A stretch of 64,000 nucleotides of DNA from Streptomyces fradiae ATCC 10745 = DSM 40063. GTDB lineage: Bacteria; Actinomycetota; Actinomycetes; Streptomycetales; Streptomycetaceae. The notes beneath the pieces were generated by a model. That model was not told the DNA's origin. It worked only from the letters and a program-made list of their open reading frames with translations, and searched no databases. The stretch lies in contig NZ_CP023696.1 in the NCBI RefSeq assembly GCF_008704425.1, positions 4,814,501 to 4,878,500 of the forward strand. The letters are read 5' to 3'. Below are positions 56,455 to 64,000 of this stretch, piece after piece. Each line of letters opens with the position of its first letter. Position 1 is the stretch's first letter. The translations under genes and the position numbers were made by a program.

Positions 56455-57614
56455 GCCTGCTCGAACTGGACGGGGTGAAGGTCCACTTCCCCGTCAAGAG
56501 GGGTCTCCTCTTCGACCGCACGGTCGGTCACGTCTACGCCGTCGACGGCGTCTCGCTGAAGGTCGAGGCCGGCCAGACGTACGGCCTCGTCGGCGAGTCC
56601 GGGTGCGGCAAGACGACGCTGGGCCGGGCCGTGCTGCGGCTGGTCGACGTCACGGACGGCGAGGTCGTCTTCGACGGCACCGACCTGGCGAAGCTGCCCG
56701 AGGAGGAGATGCGGAGGTTCCGGCGCCGCCTCCAGATGGTGTTCCAGGACCCGCTGGGCAGCCTGAACCCGCGCCAGAACATCGAGTCGATCCTCTCCGA
56801 GGGGATGCTCGCGCACGGCATCGGGGCCACCCAGGAGGAGCGGCGCGAGAAGATCAAGGCGATCCTCCAGCGGGTCGGCCTGCCGGCCAACGCGCTGTCG
56901 CGCTACCCGCACGAGTTCTCCGGCGGCCAGCGCCAGCGCATCGGCATCGCCCGCGCCCTGGTGCTGGAGCCGGACGTCATCATCTGCGACGAGCCGGTGT
57001 CGGCGCTGGACGTGTCGATCCAGGCGCAGGTCGTCAACCTGCTGGAGGAGCTCCAGGAGCAGCTCGGCCTCACCTATCTGGTGATCGCCCACGACCTGGC
57101 CGTCGTCCGGCACATCTCGGACGTCATCGGCGTGATGTACCTGGGCTCCCTGGTGGAGGAGGCGCCGAGCGACGCGCTGTACGCGGCGCCGAAGCACCCG
57201 TACACCAGGGCGCTGATGTCGGCGGTGCCGGTGCCGGACCCGGAGGTGGAGGACCGGCGCGAGCGCATCCTGCTCCACGGGGACCTGCCGTCCCCGGCGA
57301 ACCCGCCGACCGGGTGCCGCTTCCACACCCGCTGCCCGTGGGCGCAGGCGCGGTGCGCGGCGGAGCGGCCGGAGCTGGTGGACGCGGGCGAGGGGCACAA
57401 GGTGGCGTGCCACTTCACGGCGGAGATCGAGTCGGGCGAGCTGCCGCTGACCCGGCCGACGGACCTGGCGGCGGTGGTCGCGGCCGAGGTGCCCGCGCCG
57501 ACCGCGTCCCCGGAGGGGGCGACCGACCCGGGCAGCCCGGAGGGCGCCGGGGGGCCGGAGGTTGCGACGGACGCGAAGGTCGCGACGGACGCGGCGGGCG
57601 AGAAGGACGCGTAG
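56451..57614 (+). CDS. Oligopeptide ABC transporter ATPase, OppF type
   Basis: 387 residues from an ATG with GAGGAGGT 6 bases upstream, overlapping the OppD stop. Walker A GLVGESGCGKTTLGRAVLR, Q-loop MVFQDPLGSLNPRQNIES, signature HEFSGGQRQRIGIARAL, Walker B VIICDEPVSALDVSIQAQ. The C-terminal Cys motif is GCRFHTRCPWAQARCAAERPEL. The last 55 residues are an Ala/Gly/Pro tail with repeated VATDA units, longer than usual. Last gene of the operon. Confidence 0.95.
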   Translation: MSLLELDGVKVHFPVKRGLLFDRTVGHVYAVDGVSLKVEAGQTYGLVGESGCGKTTLGRAVLRLVDVTDGEVVFDGTDLAKLPEEEMRRFRRRLQMVFQDPLGSLNPRQNIESILSEGMLAHGIGATQEERREKIKAILQRVGLPANALSRYPHEFSGGQRQRIGIARALVLEPDVIICDEPVSALDVSIQAQVVNLLEELQEQLGLTYLVIAHDLAVVRHISDVIGVMYLGSLVEEAPSDALYAAPKHPYTRALMSAVPVPDPEVEDRRERILLHGDLPSPANPPTGCRFHTRCPWAQARCAAERPELVDAGEGHKVACHFTAEIESGELPLTRPTDLAAVVAAEVPAPTASPEGATDPGSPEGAGGPEVATDAKVATDAAGEKDA

Positions 57615-58051
57615 GACGTGCGGGGCGCGACGGGCGGCGGGCGCGAAGGGAGTGGGGAGCTGACCGGAGCGGCGGGCGCGAAGGCGTCCTGACGCCCCCG
57701 TCCTGACGCCCCCGCCCTGACGCCCCGGACCGGGTCCCGGCCCTCGGGTCCCGAACCGGCTCCCGGCCTTGGGCCCCCGAACCGGGGCCCGAGGGCCGGG
57801 GCTCCGGTGCCGCATGGGCCTCGGCCCCGGCTCTCCGGTCGCGACCGGGCTCCGGTACCCGGCCCCGGCTCCCCGGTCCCGTATCCGCCCCGCCCCGCCG
57901 ACCCGGCCACGCGACGGCACGCCCGCCGCCCGGCCGGGGCGGCGGCCAGGGCCCGAGCGGCACCGGACCGTACCCGCCCGGCCGGCGCGAGGGCGTCAGC
58001 CACCCGCCCGTACCGCCCGGCTCGGCACGCGGGTGCCGGGGGTCCCTGCGT
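57615..58051. other. GC-rich spacer after the oligopeptide transporter operon
   Basis: No gene is supported. It contains three CTGACGCCCC copies (57688-57725), a long-looped inverted repeat CGGCCCTCGGG/CCCGAGGGCCG (57738-57798) that may help terminate the operon, and many CCGGTCCCG-like repeats. Confidence 0.4.
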
Positions 58052-58106
58052 GCCCCCGCACCGGCGCGCCGGTGCGGGGGCCGCCCGCGTACGGGCGCGC
58101 GGGCGG
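58052..58106. terminator. Double hairpin: 30-bp perfect palindrome plus second stem
   Basis: 58052-58081 is an exact palindrome (half-site GCCCCCGCACCGGCG). CCGCCCGCG/CGCGGGCGG follows at 58081-58106. Together they form a strong bidirectional terminator 38 bases before the next gene. Confidence 0.75.
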
Positions 58107-58143
58107 TTGTCCCGTGACGTACCGGACGGGGTAGAACTGTCCG

Positions 58144-58824
58144 GTGCTCCAGGACCTGTTCACGCCCTCCGTCCTCCACTCCCTCGACCTGGCGGGCATC
58201 TTCGTCTTCGCCATCTCCGGCGCCCTCCTCGCCGTGCGCAGGAACTTCGACGTCTTCGGCATGGCCGTCCTCGCCGAGGTCACCGCGCTGGGCGGCGGGC
58301 TCTTCCGCGACCTGGTCATCGGGGCGGTCCCCCCGGCCGCCTTCACCGACCTCGGCTACTTCCTCATGCCGCTCGTCGCCACGGTGCTCGTCTTCTTCCT
58401 GCACCCGGTCGTGGAGCGCACCCAGGCCGCCGTGAACGTCTTCGACGCCGCCGGGCTGGGCCTCTTCTGCGTGGCCGGGACGACCAAGGCGTACGAGTAC
58501 GGGCTCGGCCTCACCCAGTCCGCCGTGCTCGGCCTGGCCACCGCCGTCGGCGGCGGCGTGCTGCGCGACGTCCTCGCGAACGAGGCGCCGTCGCTGCTGC
58601 GCTGGGACCGCGACCTCTACGCCGTGCCCGCCATCGTCGGCTCCACGCTGGTCGTGCTCTTCATCCGGTTCGAGATGCTGAACCCCTTCACCAGCGCGCT
58701 CGCCGCCCTCGCCGCGTTCCTCCTGCGCCTGCTCGCGCTCCGCTACCGCTGGCGCGCGCCGCGCGCGTGGAACCGGCGCTCCACGGCCGTCGAGCGCCCC
58801 GACGAACAGAAAGCTACCGCTTAG
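58144..58824 (+). CDS. TRIC/UPF0126-family trimeric cation channel
   Basis: 226-residue membrane protein of the prokaryotic TRIC family, potassium-permeable homotrimers in studied members. GTG start without a ribosome site, with TAGAAC 6 bases upstream (possibly leaderless). Seven hydrophobic segments in two glycine-rich repeats: GIFVFAISGALLAVRRNFDVFGMAVLAEVTALGGGLFRDLVIG and DAAGLGLFCVAGTTKAYEYGL..ATAVGGGVLRDVLANEAPSLL. The duplicated GGG.(F/L)RD(L/V) motif is the family signature. Confidence 0.92.
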   Translation: MLQDLFTPSVLHSLDLAGIFVFAISGALLAVRRNFDVFGMAVLAEVTALGGGLFRDLVIGAVPPAAFTDLGYFLMPLVATVLVFFLHPVVERTQAAVNVFDAAGLGLFCVAGTTKAYEYGLGLTQSAVLGLATAVGGGVLRDVLANEAPSLLRWDRDLYAVPAIVGSTLVVLFIRFEMLNPFTSALAALAAFLLRLLALRYRWRAPRAWNRRSTAVERPDEQKATA

Positions 58825-58850
58825 TAGTTTGCTGTTGTACGGTGCTGGCC

Positions 58851-59678
58851 ATGGACAGCAGCAGTCAGTTCGACCGCGACACCGCGGTGAACCTCCGCGC
58901 CCCGGGCGTCTACGACACGACCCTCTCCGCCGACTGGACCATCTTCGGCGTCGTCAACGGCGGCTACCTGCTCGCCCTGCTGGGCCGCGCCCTCGGCGAG
59001 GCGCTGCCGCACCCCCACCCCCTCACCGTCTCGGCCTACTACCTGGCCCCCTCGCTGCCCGGCCCCGCGGTGATCCGCACCGAGACCGTCCGCGCCGGCC
59101 GCACCCTGTCGACCGGTCAGGCGTCCCTCTTCCAGTACGCGGAGGACGGCACCGAGACCGAGCGCATCCGCGTGCTGGCCGGCTACGGCGACCTCGACGC
59201 GCTCCCCGAGGACGTCCGCACCAGCGCCAAGCCGCCCGCCCTCCCGCCGTACGAGCACTGCTTCGGGCCGGCCGACGCGCCCGCCCCGCTGCCCGGCTCC
59301 GCCGAGATCACCCGGCTCCTCGACATCAAGCTGGATCCGGCCACCATCGGCTGGGCGGTCGGCGACCCGTCCGGCAAGGGCGAGGTGCGCGGGTGGTTCG
59401 GGCTGGCCGACGGGCGCGACCCCGACCCGCTGTCCCTGCTGCTCACCGTCGACGCGCTCCCGCCGACCGCCTTCGACCTGGGCCTCAGCGGCTGGACCCC
59501 GACCGTCGAACTGACCGCGCACATCCGCTGCCGCCCCGCCCCCGGCCCGCTGCGGGTCTCCATCACCACCCGCAACCTGGCCGGCGGCTTCCTGGAGGAG
59601 GACGCCGAGGTCTGGGACAGCGCCGACCGCCTGGTCGCCCAGTCGCGCCAGCTGGCCCGCGCCCCGCGCGCGTCCTGA
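58851..59678 (+). CDS. Acyl-CoA thioesterase-like protein (double hotdog, TesB type)
   Basis: 275 residues from an ATG 26 bases after the previous gene. First hotdog: LSADWTIFGVVNGGYLLALLGRALGEALPHPHPLTVSAYYLAPSLPG with RTLSTGQASLFQ. Second hotdog: RGWFGLADGRDPDPLSLLLTVDALPPTAFDLG with TPTVELTAHIRCRPAPGPLRV. This is the fold of TesB-like or thioesterase-superfamily proteins hydrolysing acyl-CoA. The substrate and exact catalytic residues cannot be fixed from the sequence. Confidence 0.85.
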   Translation: MDSSSQFDRDTAVNLRAPGVYDTTLSADWTIFGVVNGGYLLALLGRALGEALPHPHPLTVSAYYLAPSLPGPAVIRTETVRAGRTLSTGQASLFQYAEDGTETERIRVLAGYGDLDALPEDVRTSAKPPALPPYEHCFGPADAPAPLPGSAEITRLLDIKLDPATIGWAVGDPSGKGEVRGWFGLADGRDPDPLSLLLTVDALPPTAFDLGLSGWTPTVELTAHIRCRPAPGPLRVSITTRNLAGGFLEEDAEVWDSADRLVAQSRQLARAPRAS

Positions 59679-59847
59679 CCGGCCCGGTCGATCGGGGATC
59701 GGCAGGGAGTCTTCGGGGCGCGGGCCCGCGGAGCGGGGCCCGCGGCGTGGGCGGCCGGGGTGCGCGTCCGTGCTCCACCGCGCCCCCGGACCCATGGCGC
59801 GCAAGCGCGGCCGTGTGCCCGGAGCGTCCCGGGGTAGGCGCGACTAG

Positions 59848-59861
59848 ACTGACCGGTCAGT
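59848..59861. promoter_or_regulatory. 14-bp perfect palindrome, TetR-type operator candidate
   Basis: ACTGACCGGTCAGT lies 36-49 bases upstream of the ATG at 59897 and next to CATAGT (59863-59868, -10-like). GACCGGTC-centred palindromes are common for TetR-family repressors; no such gene is in the window. Confidence 0.5.
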
Positions 59862-59896
59862 GCATAGTTGTCCGCTCCGCCCCGGGAGGCAACCCG

Positions 59897-60079
59897 ATGC
59901 TCTTCCTCGCCGCCGCCCTGCTGCTGCTCGGCACCCTCATGGGGACGGCCGCGTTCATCCCGCCGACGGCCACCGCCGCGGGTGCCGCCGCCATCGCCGT
60001 GTGGCTCCTCGTCTTCGCCGTGCGCGAGCGCACCGCCCGCCCCCGCCGCGCCGGCTCACAGGCCGCCCGGGAGCACTGA
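59897..60079 (+). CDS. Small two-helix membrane protein (60 aa)
   Basis: ATG with GGGAGG 7 bases upstream. Two hydrophobic stretches, LFLAAALLLLGTLMGTAAFI and AAGAAAIAVWLLVFAV, then a basic tail RERTARPRRAGSQAAREH. Function unknown. It precedes the DUF4190-like gene by 12 bases, probably co-transcribed, under the palindrome at 59848. Confidence 0.65.
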   Translation: MLFLAAALLLLGTLMGTAAFIPPTATAAGAAAIAVWLLVFAVRERTARPRRAGSQAAREH

Positions 60080-60091
60080 CGGGAGGCCGCG

Positions 60092-60403
60092 ATGAATCCC
60101 GCCGCTCTCCCGCGCCGCGCCGCCGGCACCGGTGCCGGGCCTTCACGCGACGCCGGCACCGCGCGCCCGCGCCGCGACGCCGACGGCATGGCCGTCGCCT
60201 CCTTCGTGCTGGGCCTCGTCGGCCTCCTCGTCCTGAACGCCCTGCTCGGCCCCATGGCCCTCTGCCTCGCCGTGCTGGCCCTGCGCCGCGGCACCCGGCG
60301 GCGCGGACGGGCGCTTCTCGGCCTCGCCCTCGGCGCCGCCGACCTCGCCCTGCTGGCCGTCCTCGCCGCCGCCAGCGGCACCGTCTCCTGGCACCTAAGC
60401 TGA
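60092..60403 (+). CDS. DUF4190-like membrane protein
   Basis: 103 residues from an ATG with GGGAGG. Gly/Arg-rich N-terminus, then the DUF4190 pattern DGMAVASFVLGLVGLLVLNALLGPMALCLAVLALRRGTRRRGRALLGLALGAADLALLAVLAA: two hydrophobic helices joined by a basic loop. Role unknown; members are widespread in actinobacteria. Confidence 0.75.
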   Translation: MNPAALPRRAAGTGAGPSRDAGTARPRRDADGMAVASFVLGLVGLLVLNALLGPMALCLAVLALRRGTRRRGRALLGLALGAADLALLAVLAAASGTVSWHLS

Positions 60404-60484
60404 CGGGCCCGTCCGGCCGGCCGGCGGTCTGGCCGTATCCGCCCCGTCGGGCCGCCGCCCCGGACTCGTAGAATCGGGGGCACC

Positions 60485-61648
60485 ATGGCCTACCTCGACC
60501 ACGCCGCGACCACTCCGATGCTCCCGGAGGCGGTCGAGGCGATGACCGCCCAGCTCACCGCCACGGGCAACGCCTCGTCCCTGCACGCCGCCGGACGGCG
60601 GGCCCGCCGTACCGTCGAGGAGGCGCGCGAGGCGCTCGCCGAGGCACTCGGGGCGCGCCCCAGCGAGGTGGTCCTCACCTCCGGCGGCACCGAGGCCGAC
60701 AACCTCGCCGTCAAGGGCCTCTACTGGTCCCGCCGCGCCGCCGACCCGCGCCGCGTCCGCGTCCTGACCAGCCCCGTCGAGCACCACGCCGTCCTCGACG
60801 CCGTCCACTGGCTCGGCGACCACGAGGGCGCCACCGTCGAGTACCTCCCCGTCGACCACCACGGCCGCGTGCACCCCGAGGCGCTGCGCGAGGCCATCGC
60901 CCGCGACCCCGGCAGCGTCGCCCTCGCGACCGTCATGTGGGCGAACAACGAGATCGGCACCCTCATGCCGATCGCCGAACTCGCTTCCGCGGCGCGCGAG
61001 TTCGACGTGCCGCTGCACTCCGACGCCGTCCAGGCCGTCGGCCAGGTCCCGGTCTCCTTCGCCGAGTCCGGGCTCGCCGCCATGACCGTCTCCGGCCACA
61101 AGATCGGCGGCCCGTACGGCATCGGGGCCCTCCTCCTCGGCCGTGCCCACAGCCCCGTGCCCGTCCTCCACGGGGGCGGGCAGGAGCGCCACGTCCGCTC
61201 CGGCACCCTGGACGTGCCCGCCGTCGCCGCCTTCGCCGTGGCCGCGCGGATCGCCACCGAGCGCCGCGAGCACTTCGCCCGCGAGGTCGGCGCCCTGCGC
61301 GACGCGCTGGTCGCCGCCGTCCGCGCCGCCGTCCCCGACGCGGTCCTCGGCGGGGACCCTGAGGACCGGCTCCCCGCCAACGCCCACTTCAGCTTCCCCG
61401 GCTGCGAGGGCGACTCCCTGCTGCTGCTCCTCGACGCGCAGGGCATCGAGTGCTCCACCGGCTCCGCCTGCACCGCGGGCGTCGCCCAGCCCAGCCACGT
61501 CGTCCTCGCCACCGGCACCGACCCGGCCCTGGCGCGCGGCACGCTGCGCTTCACCCTGGGCCACACCTCCACCCGCGCCGACGTCGACGCCCTCGCCCGC
61601 GCCATCGGCTCCGCCGTGGAGCGCGCCCGCACGGCCGGCCTCAGCTGA
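60485..61648 (+). CDS. Cysteine desulfurase (IscS/NifS type)
   Basis: PLP enzyme taking sulfur from cysteine as a persulfide for Fe-S clusters and tRNA thiolation. 387 residues. N-terminal YLDHAATTPMLPEAVEAM, TSGGTEADNLAVKG, PVEHHAVLDA, PLP-lysine SGHKIGGPYGIGALLL (about 205), and the persulfide Cys in ECSTGSACTAGVAQPSHVV (about 328). TAGAAT at 60469-60474 is a likely -10. MnmA, which receives this sulfur in tRNA 2-thiouridine synthesis, lies about 1.2 kb downstream. Confidence 0.95.
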   Translation: MAYLDHAATTPMLPEAVEAMTAQLTATGNASSLHAAGRRARRTVEEAREALAEALGARPSEVVLTSGGTEADNLAVKGLYWSRRAADPRRVRVLTSPVEHHAVLDAVHWLGDHEGATVEYLPVDHHGRVHPEALREAIARDPGSVALATVMWANNEIGTLMPIAELASAAREFDVPLHSDAVQAVGQVPVSFAESGLAAMTVSGHKIGGPYGIGALLLGRAHSPVPVLHGGGQERHVRSGTLDVPAVAAFAVAARIATERREHFAREVGALRDALVAAVRAAVPDAVLGGDPEDRLPANAHFSFPGCEGDSLLLLLDAQGIECSTGSACTAGVAQPSHVVLATGTDPALARGTLRFTLGHTSTRADVDALARAIGSAVERARTAGLS

Positions 61649-61701
61649 ACGGTTTCCCCGAAACGCTCCCGCCGGTCCGGACCGTGGTCCACCATGTCCC
61701 C

Positions 61702-61896
61702 ATGACGATGGATCGCATCAGCGCGGCAGTCTCCGCCCTCGGCGTCGTCGCCGGCACGCTGGTGCTCCTCGTGGCCTTCGACCAGTACCGCGCGGGGGAA
61801 TCGGCCGGCTGGGTCGCGCTGGCCGCCGCGGTCCTCCTCGCCTCCCTGTACGCGCTCGTGCGGGACGTACGACGGCTGCGGAGGCCCTCGGCCTGA
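61702..61896 (+). CDS. Small membrane protein (64 aa), unknown
   Basis: ATG at 61702 (or 61708), no clear ribosome site. Two helices: RISAAVSALGVVAGTLVLLVAF and ESAGWVALAAAVLLASLYALV, with a charged DQYRAG turn and basic end RDVRRLRRPSA. It begins 53 bases after the desulfurase. A 10-bp palindrome GGTCCGGACC lies at 61674-61683. The coding call rests on the two clean hydrophobic segments. Confidence 0.55.
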   Translation: MTMDRISAAVSALGVVAGTLVLLVAFDQYRAGESAGWVALAAAVLLASLYALVRDVRRLRRPSA

Positions 61897-62026
61897 CCGG
61901 GGCGCCCGGCGGTCCGCGGCCGTACGCACAGCCGTCCACGCCGGCCCGCGGTCCCGGTCCCGGCCCCCGCGGTCCCGGCAGGCCCACCGCCCCCGCCCCC
62001 GGCAGGCGCCCGCCGCCCCGGCCCCC

Positions 62027-62758
62027 TCAGCCCTCCCGCGCCGCCGCGCGGGACGCCGGGGCGGAGGACGACGCGGACGGGGGAGTCGACGGGGACGGCC
62101 GCGGGCTCGCCGCCGCGCGGCGGACCAGCTCCATGTACCGGTCCCAGTCCCAGTGCGGCCCCGGATCGGTGTGGTCCGTGCCCTCCACCTCGACATGGCC
62201 GATGACGTGCTCCCGGTCGACCGGTATGCCGTACCGGGCGCATATGCCCGCCGTCAGCCGCGCCGACGCCGCGTACATCTCGGGCGTGAAGTCCTGCGGC
62301 CGGTCCACGAAGCCCTCGTGCTCGATGCCGATGCTCCGCTCGTTCATGTCCCGGTTCCCCGCGTGGAACGCCACGTCCAGCTCCCGGATCATCTGCGCCA
62401 CCCGGCCGTCCTTGCCGACCACGTAGTGCGTCGCCGCGCCGTGCCCCGGGTTCTTGAAGACCCGCAGCGCCGTCGCGTAGCTGCCCTGCACGACGTGGAT
62501 CACCACCCGGTCGATGCCGAAGTCGTCCGGCCGGTCCGCCCGCCGCCAGTTCGCGCGCGCCGCCGCCGTCCACACCGCGCCCGCGTGGTCCAGCTCCCCC
62601 TCCACCCGCCGCCTCTCCGTGCCCGGCAGCCGCCACCACAGGCGGCGCAGCTCGTCCCAGCCCGCCACCGCCGCGCCCGCCGCCGCCGCGCCGCCGCCGA
62701 TCAGCAGGGCACGCCGCCCCACCCGCCGGGTCTCGCCCCGGCCCTCGTCTTCGCCCAT
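62027..62758 (-). CDS. N-acetylmuramoyl-L-alanine amidase (Amidase_2), probably Tat-exported
   Basis: Peptidoglycan amidase, 243 residues from an ATG. The N-terminus RRVGRRALLIGGGAAAAGAAVAGW has a twin-arginine-like motif and hydrophobic stretch. The amidase domain has IDRVVIHVVQGSYATALRVF (zinc His), HGAATHYVVGKDGRVAQMI, RSIGIEHEGF and the C-terminal ligand motif GTDHTDPGPHWDWDRYMELV. The Ser/Pro-rich tail (PSPSTPPSASSSAPAS) is dispensable-looking. Divergent from mnmA with 60 bases between starts. Confidence 0.9.
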   Translation of the reverse strand: MGEDEGRGETRRVGRRALLIGGGAAAAGAAVAGWDELRRLWWRLPGTERRRVEGELDHAGAVWTAAARANWRRADRPDDFGIDRVVIHVVQGSYATALRVFKNPGHGAATHYVVGKDGRVAQMIRELDVAFHAGNRDMNERSIGIEHEGFVDRPQDFTPEMYAASARLTAGICARYGIPVDREHVIGHVEVEGTDHTDPGPHWDWDRYMELVRRAAASPRPSPSTPPSASSSAPASRAAAREG

Positions 62759-62800
62759 ACGGGGAGAACGCTCACTCCCGCGACGACGGTTCCCGGCGCC

Positions 62801-62816
62801 CCGTACCCTGGTACGG
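62801..62816. promoter_or_regulatory. 7-2-7 palindrome over the mnmA -10 region
   Basis: CCGTACC-CT-GGTACGG contains TACCCT, a -10-like hexamer, and ends two bases before the mnmA ATG. It could be an operator or simply promoter coincidence. Confidence 0.4.
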
Positions 62817-62818
62817 CT

Positions 62819-63952
62819 ATGACTGAGACCTCCCCGCGCCCGCTCCGCGTCCTCGCCGCCATGTCCGGCGGCGTCGACTCCGCCGTCGCCGCCGCCCGTG
62901 CCGCCGAGGCGGGCCACGACGTGACCGGGGTGCACCTGGCGCTCTCCGCCAATCCGCAGTCCTTCCGCACCGGCGCCCGCGGCTGCTGCACCGTCGAGGA
63001 CTCCCGCGACGCCCGCCGCGCCGCCGACGTGATCGGCATCCCCTTCTACGTGTGGGACCTCGCCGAGCGCTTCCGCGAGGACGTGGTGGAGGACTTCGTC
63101 GCCGAGTACGAGGCGGGCCGCACGCCCAACCCCTGCCTGCGCTGCAACGAGAAGATCAAGTTCGCCGCGCTCCTCGACAAGGCCCTCGCCCTGGGCTTCG
63201 ACGCGGTCTGCACGGGCCACTACGCCAAGGTCGTCACCCTCCCCGACGGCTCGCGCGAACTGCACCGGGCCTCCGACACGGCCAAGGACCAGTCGTACGT
63301 GCTGGGCGTGCTGGACGAGCGGCAGCTCGCCCACGCGATGTTCCCGCTGGGCGACACCCTCACCACCAAGGACGAGATCCGCGCGGAGGCCGAGCGGCGC
63401 GGCCTGGCCGTCGCGAAGAAGCCGGACAGCCACGACATCTGCTTCATCGCGGACGGCGACACCCAGGGCTTCCTGGCCGCCCGGCTGGGCAGGGCCGAGG
63501 GCGACATCGTCGACGAGGCCGGCAACCGCCTCGGCGGCCACGACGGCGCCTACGGCTTCACCATCGGCCAGCGCAAGGGCCTGCGCATCGGCCACCCGGC
63601 ACCCGACGGCAAGCCCCGGTACGTCCTGGACATCTCACCGGTGGACAACACCGTCACCGTGGGCCCCGCCGAGGCGCTGGACGTCACCGCGCTGACGGCG
63701 ATCAGGCCCCGCTGGTGCGGCCGCGCCCCCGAGGGCCCCGGCACGTACACGGCGCAGCTGCGCGCGCACGGCGGGGAGACGGAGGTGACGGCCGCGCTGG
63801 AGGGCGACGAGCTGAGGGTCGCCTTCACGGAGCCGGTCCGCGGCGTCGCCCCCGGCCAGGCGATCGTCCTGTACGACGGCACCCGCGTCGTCGGCTCGGC
63901 CACCATCGCCACCACCACCCGCCGCGACCGAACGACCGCCCCCACGGCCTGA
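62819..63952 (+). CDS. mnmA: tRNA-specific 2-thiouridylase MnmA
   Basis: Thiolates U34 of Lys, Glu and Gln tRNAs using ATP and sulfur passed from a cysteine desulfurase. 377 residues from an ATG. The PP-loop is MSGGVDSAVAAARA, the first catalytic Cys is in PNPCLRCNEKIKFAALL (about 106) and the second is in DSHDICFIADGD (about 207). GHYAKV, KDQSYVL and the C-terminal beta-barrel (GLRIGHP, RWCGRAP) are typical. The remaining 48 bases to the window end show no feature. Confidence 0.96.
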   Translation: MTETSPRPLRVLAAMSGGVDSAVAAARAAEAGHDVTGVHLALSANPQSFRTGARGCCTVEDSRDARRAADVIGIPFYVWDLAERFREDVVEDFVAEYEAGRTPNPCLRCNEKIKFAALLDKALALGFDAVCTGHYAKVVTLPDGSRELHRASDTAKDQSYVLGVLDERQLAHAMFPLGDTLTTKDEIRAEAERRGLAVAKKPDSHDICFIADGDTQGFLAARLGRAEGDIVDEAGNRLGGHDGAYGFTIGQRKGLRIGHPAPDGKPRYVLDISPVDNTVTVGPAEALDVTALTAIRPRWCGRAPEGPGTYTAQLRAHGGETEVTAALEGDELRVAFTEPVRGVAPGQAIVLYDGTRVVGSATIATTTRRDRTTAPTA

Positions 63953-64000
63953 CGGCGCCGTCCCCGCCGCCCCCGCCGCTCCCGTCGGCGGCCGTGCGGT

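Noticed and set aside
57615..58143. A protein gene between the OppF-type ATPase and the TRIC channel gene
   Set aside because: Open frames exist but have no ribosome sites and encode only Pro/Gly/Arg repeats. The sequence is repeats and hairpins.

Overview
This is a very GC-rich actinobacterial chromosome segment, almost certainly Streptomyces or a close relative. Codon third positions are nearly all G or C, GTG starts are common, several genes look leaderless, and the gene families (GlgE pathway, glycine-riboswitch gcvT, SseB pair, tandem lipoprotein L,D-transpeptidases) are typical of that genus. From memory, the gene order resembles the S. coelicolor SCO5434-SCO5488 core region; this was not checked. 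I saw no tRNA, rRNA, CRISPR array or recognisable insertion sequence.

Region 1 (1-4931): the start of a CitA/DcuS-type sensor kinase divergent from the C4-dicarboxylate carrier DctA, a small membrane protein, and a HelD-family RNA polymerase-recycling ATPase. Region 2 (4918-16509): alpha-glucan metabolism. glgE, treS, pep2 (maltokinase) and glgB run leftward: TreS makes maltose from trehalose, Pep2 phosphorylates it, GlgE polymerises maltose-1-phosphate and GlgB branches the product. The phosphorylase glgP is divergent, and the debranching enzyme glgX lies further on at 24904-27300. Region 3 (16909-32111): a secreted M4 metalloprotease, a serine hydrolase, a heterodimeric ABC exporter with one degenerate ATP site, glgX, two L,D-transpeptidase lipoproteins, an enoyl-CoA hydratase and an RsbW-like ATP-binding protein.

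Region 4 (about 32112-41794) is the accessory island. A 2087-residue secreted Rhs/YD-repeat protein ends in a 114-residue tip with 27 Arg/Lys and no Asp or Glu. A small Trp-rich multi-pass membrane protein follows and is a candidate immunity partner. A NarL-type two-component pair is split around them: the kinase is divergent from rhs, and the response regulator lies after the membrane gene. The kinase carries a 55-residue Gly-Ala-Pro repeat inserted in its dimerisation hairpin. An AT-rich noncoding stretch (45% G+C over 120 bases) marks the left edge, and 23-bp tandem repeats mark the right edge.

Region 5 (41795-51193): a GNAT acetyltransferase, a two-EF-hand calcium protein, a VapBC-like toxin-antitoxin module with a palindromic operator, then one-carbon and serine metabolism (sdaA; gcvT-gcvH-glyA behind a tandem glycine riboswitch). 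A P-loop kinase-like protein and two SseB-family proteins follow, the latter fitting the serine theme. Region 6 (51194-64000): a five-gene oligopeptide ABC transporter operon preceded by a striking 10-bp-phased repeat, a TRIC-type channel, an acyl-CoA thioesterase-like protein, small membrane proteins, an IscS-type cysteine desulfurase, an N-acetylmuramoyl-L-alanine amidase and the tRNA 2-thiouridylase MnmA. The desulfurase and MnmA act in sequence in tRNA thiolation.

A window-wide theme is short tandem-repeat expansion, both in spacers (10, 14, 20, 21 and 23 bp units) and inside genes as 18-bp in-frame units (kinase, GlgX) or low-complexity tails (TreS, GlgB, ABC exporter).
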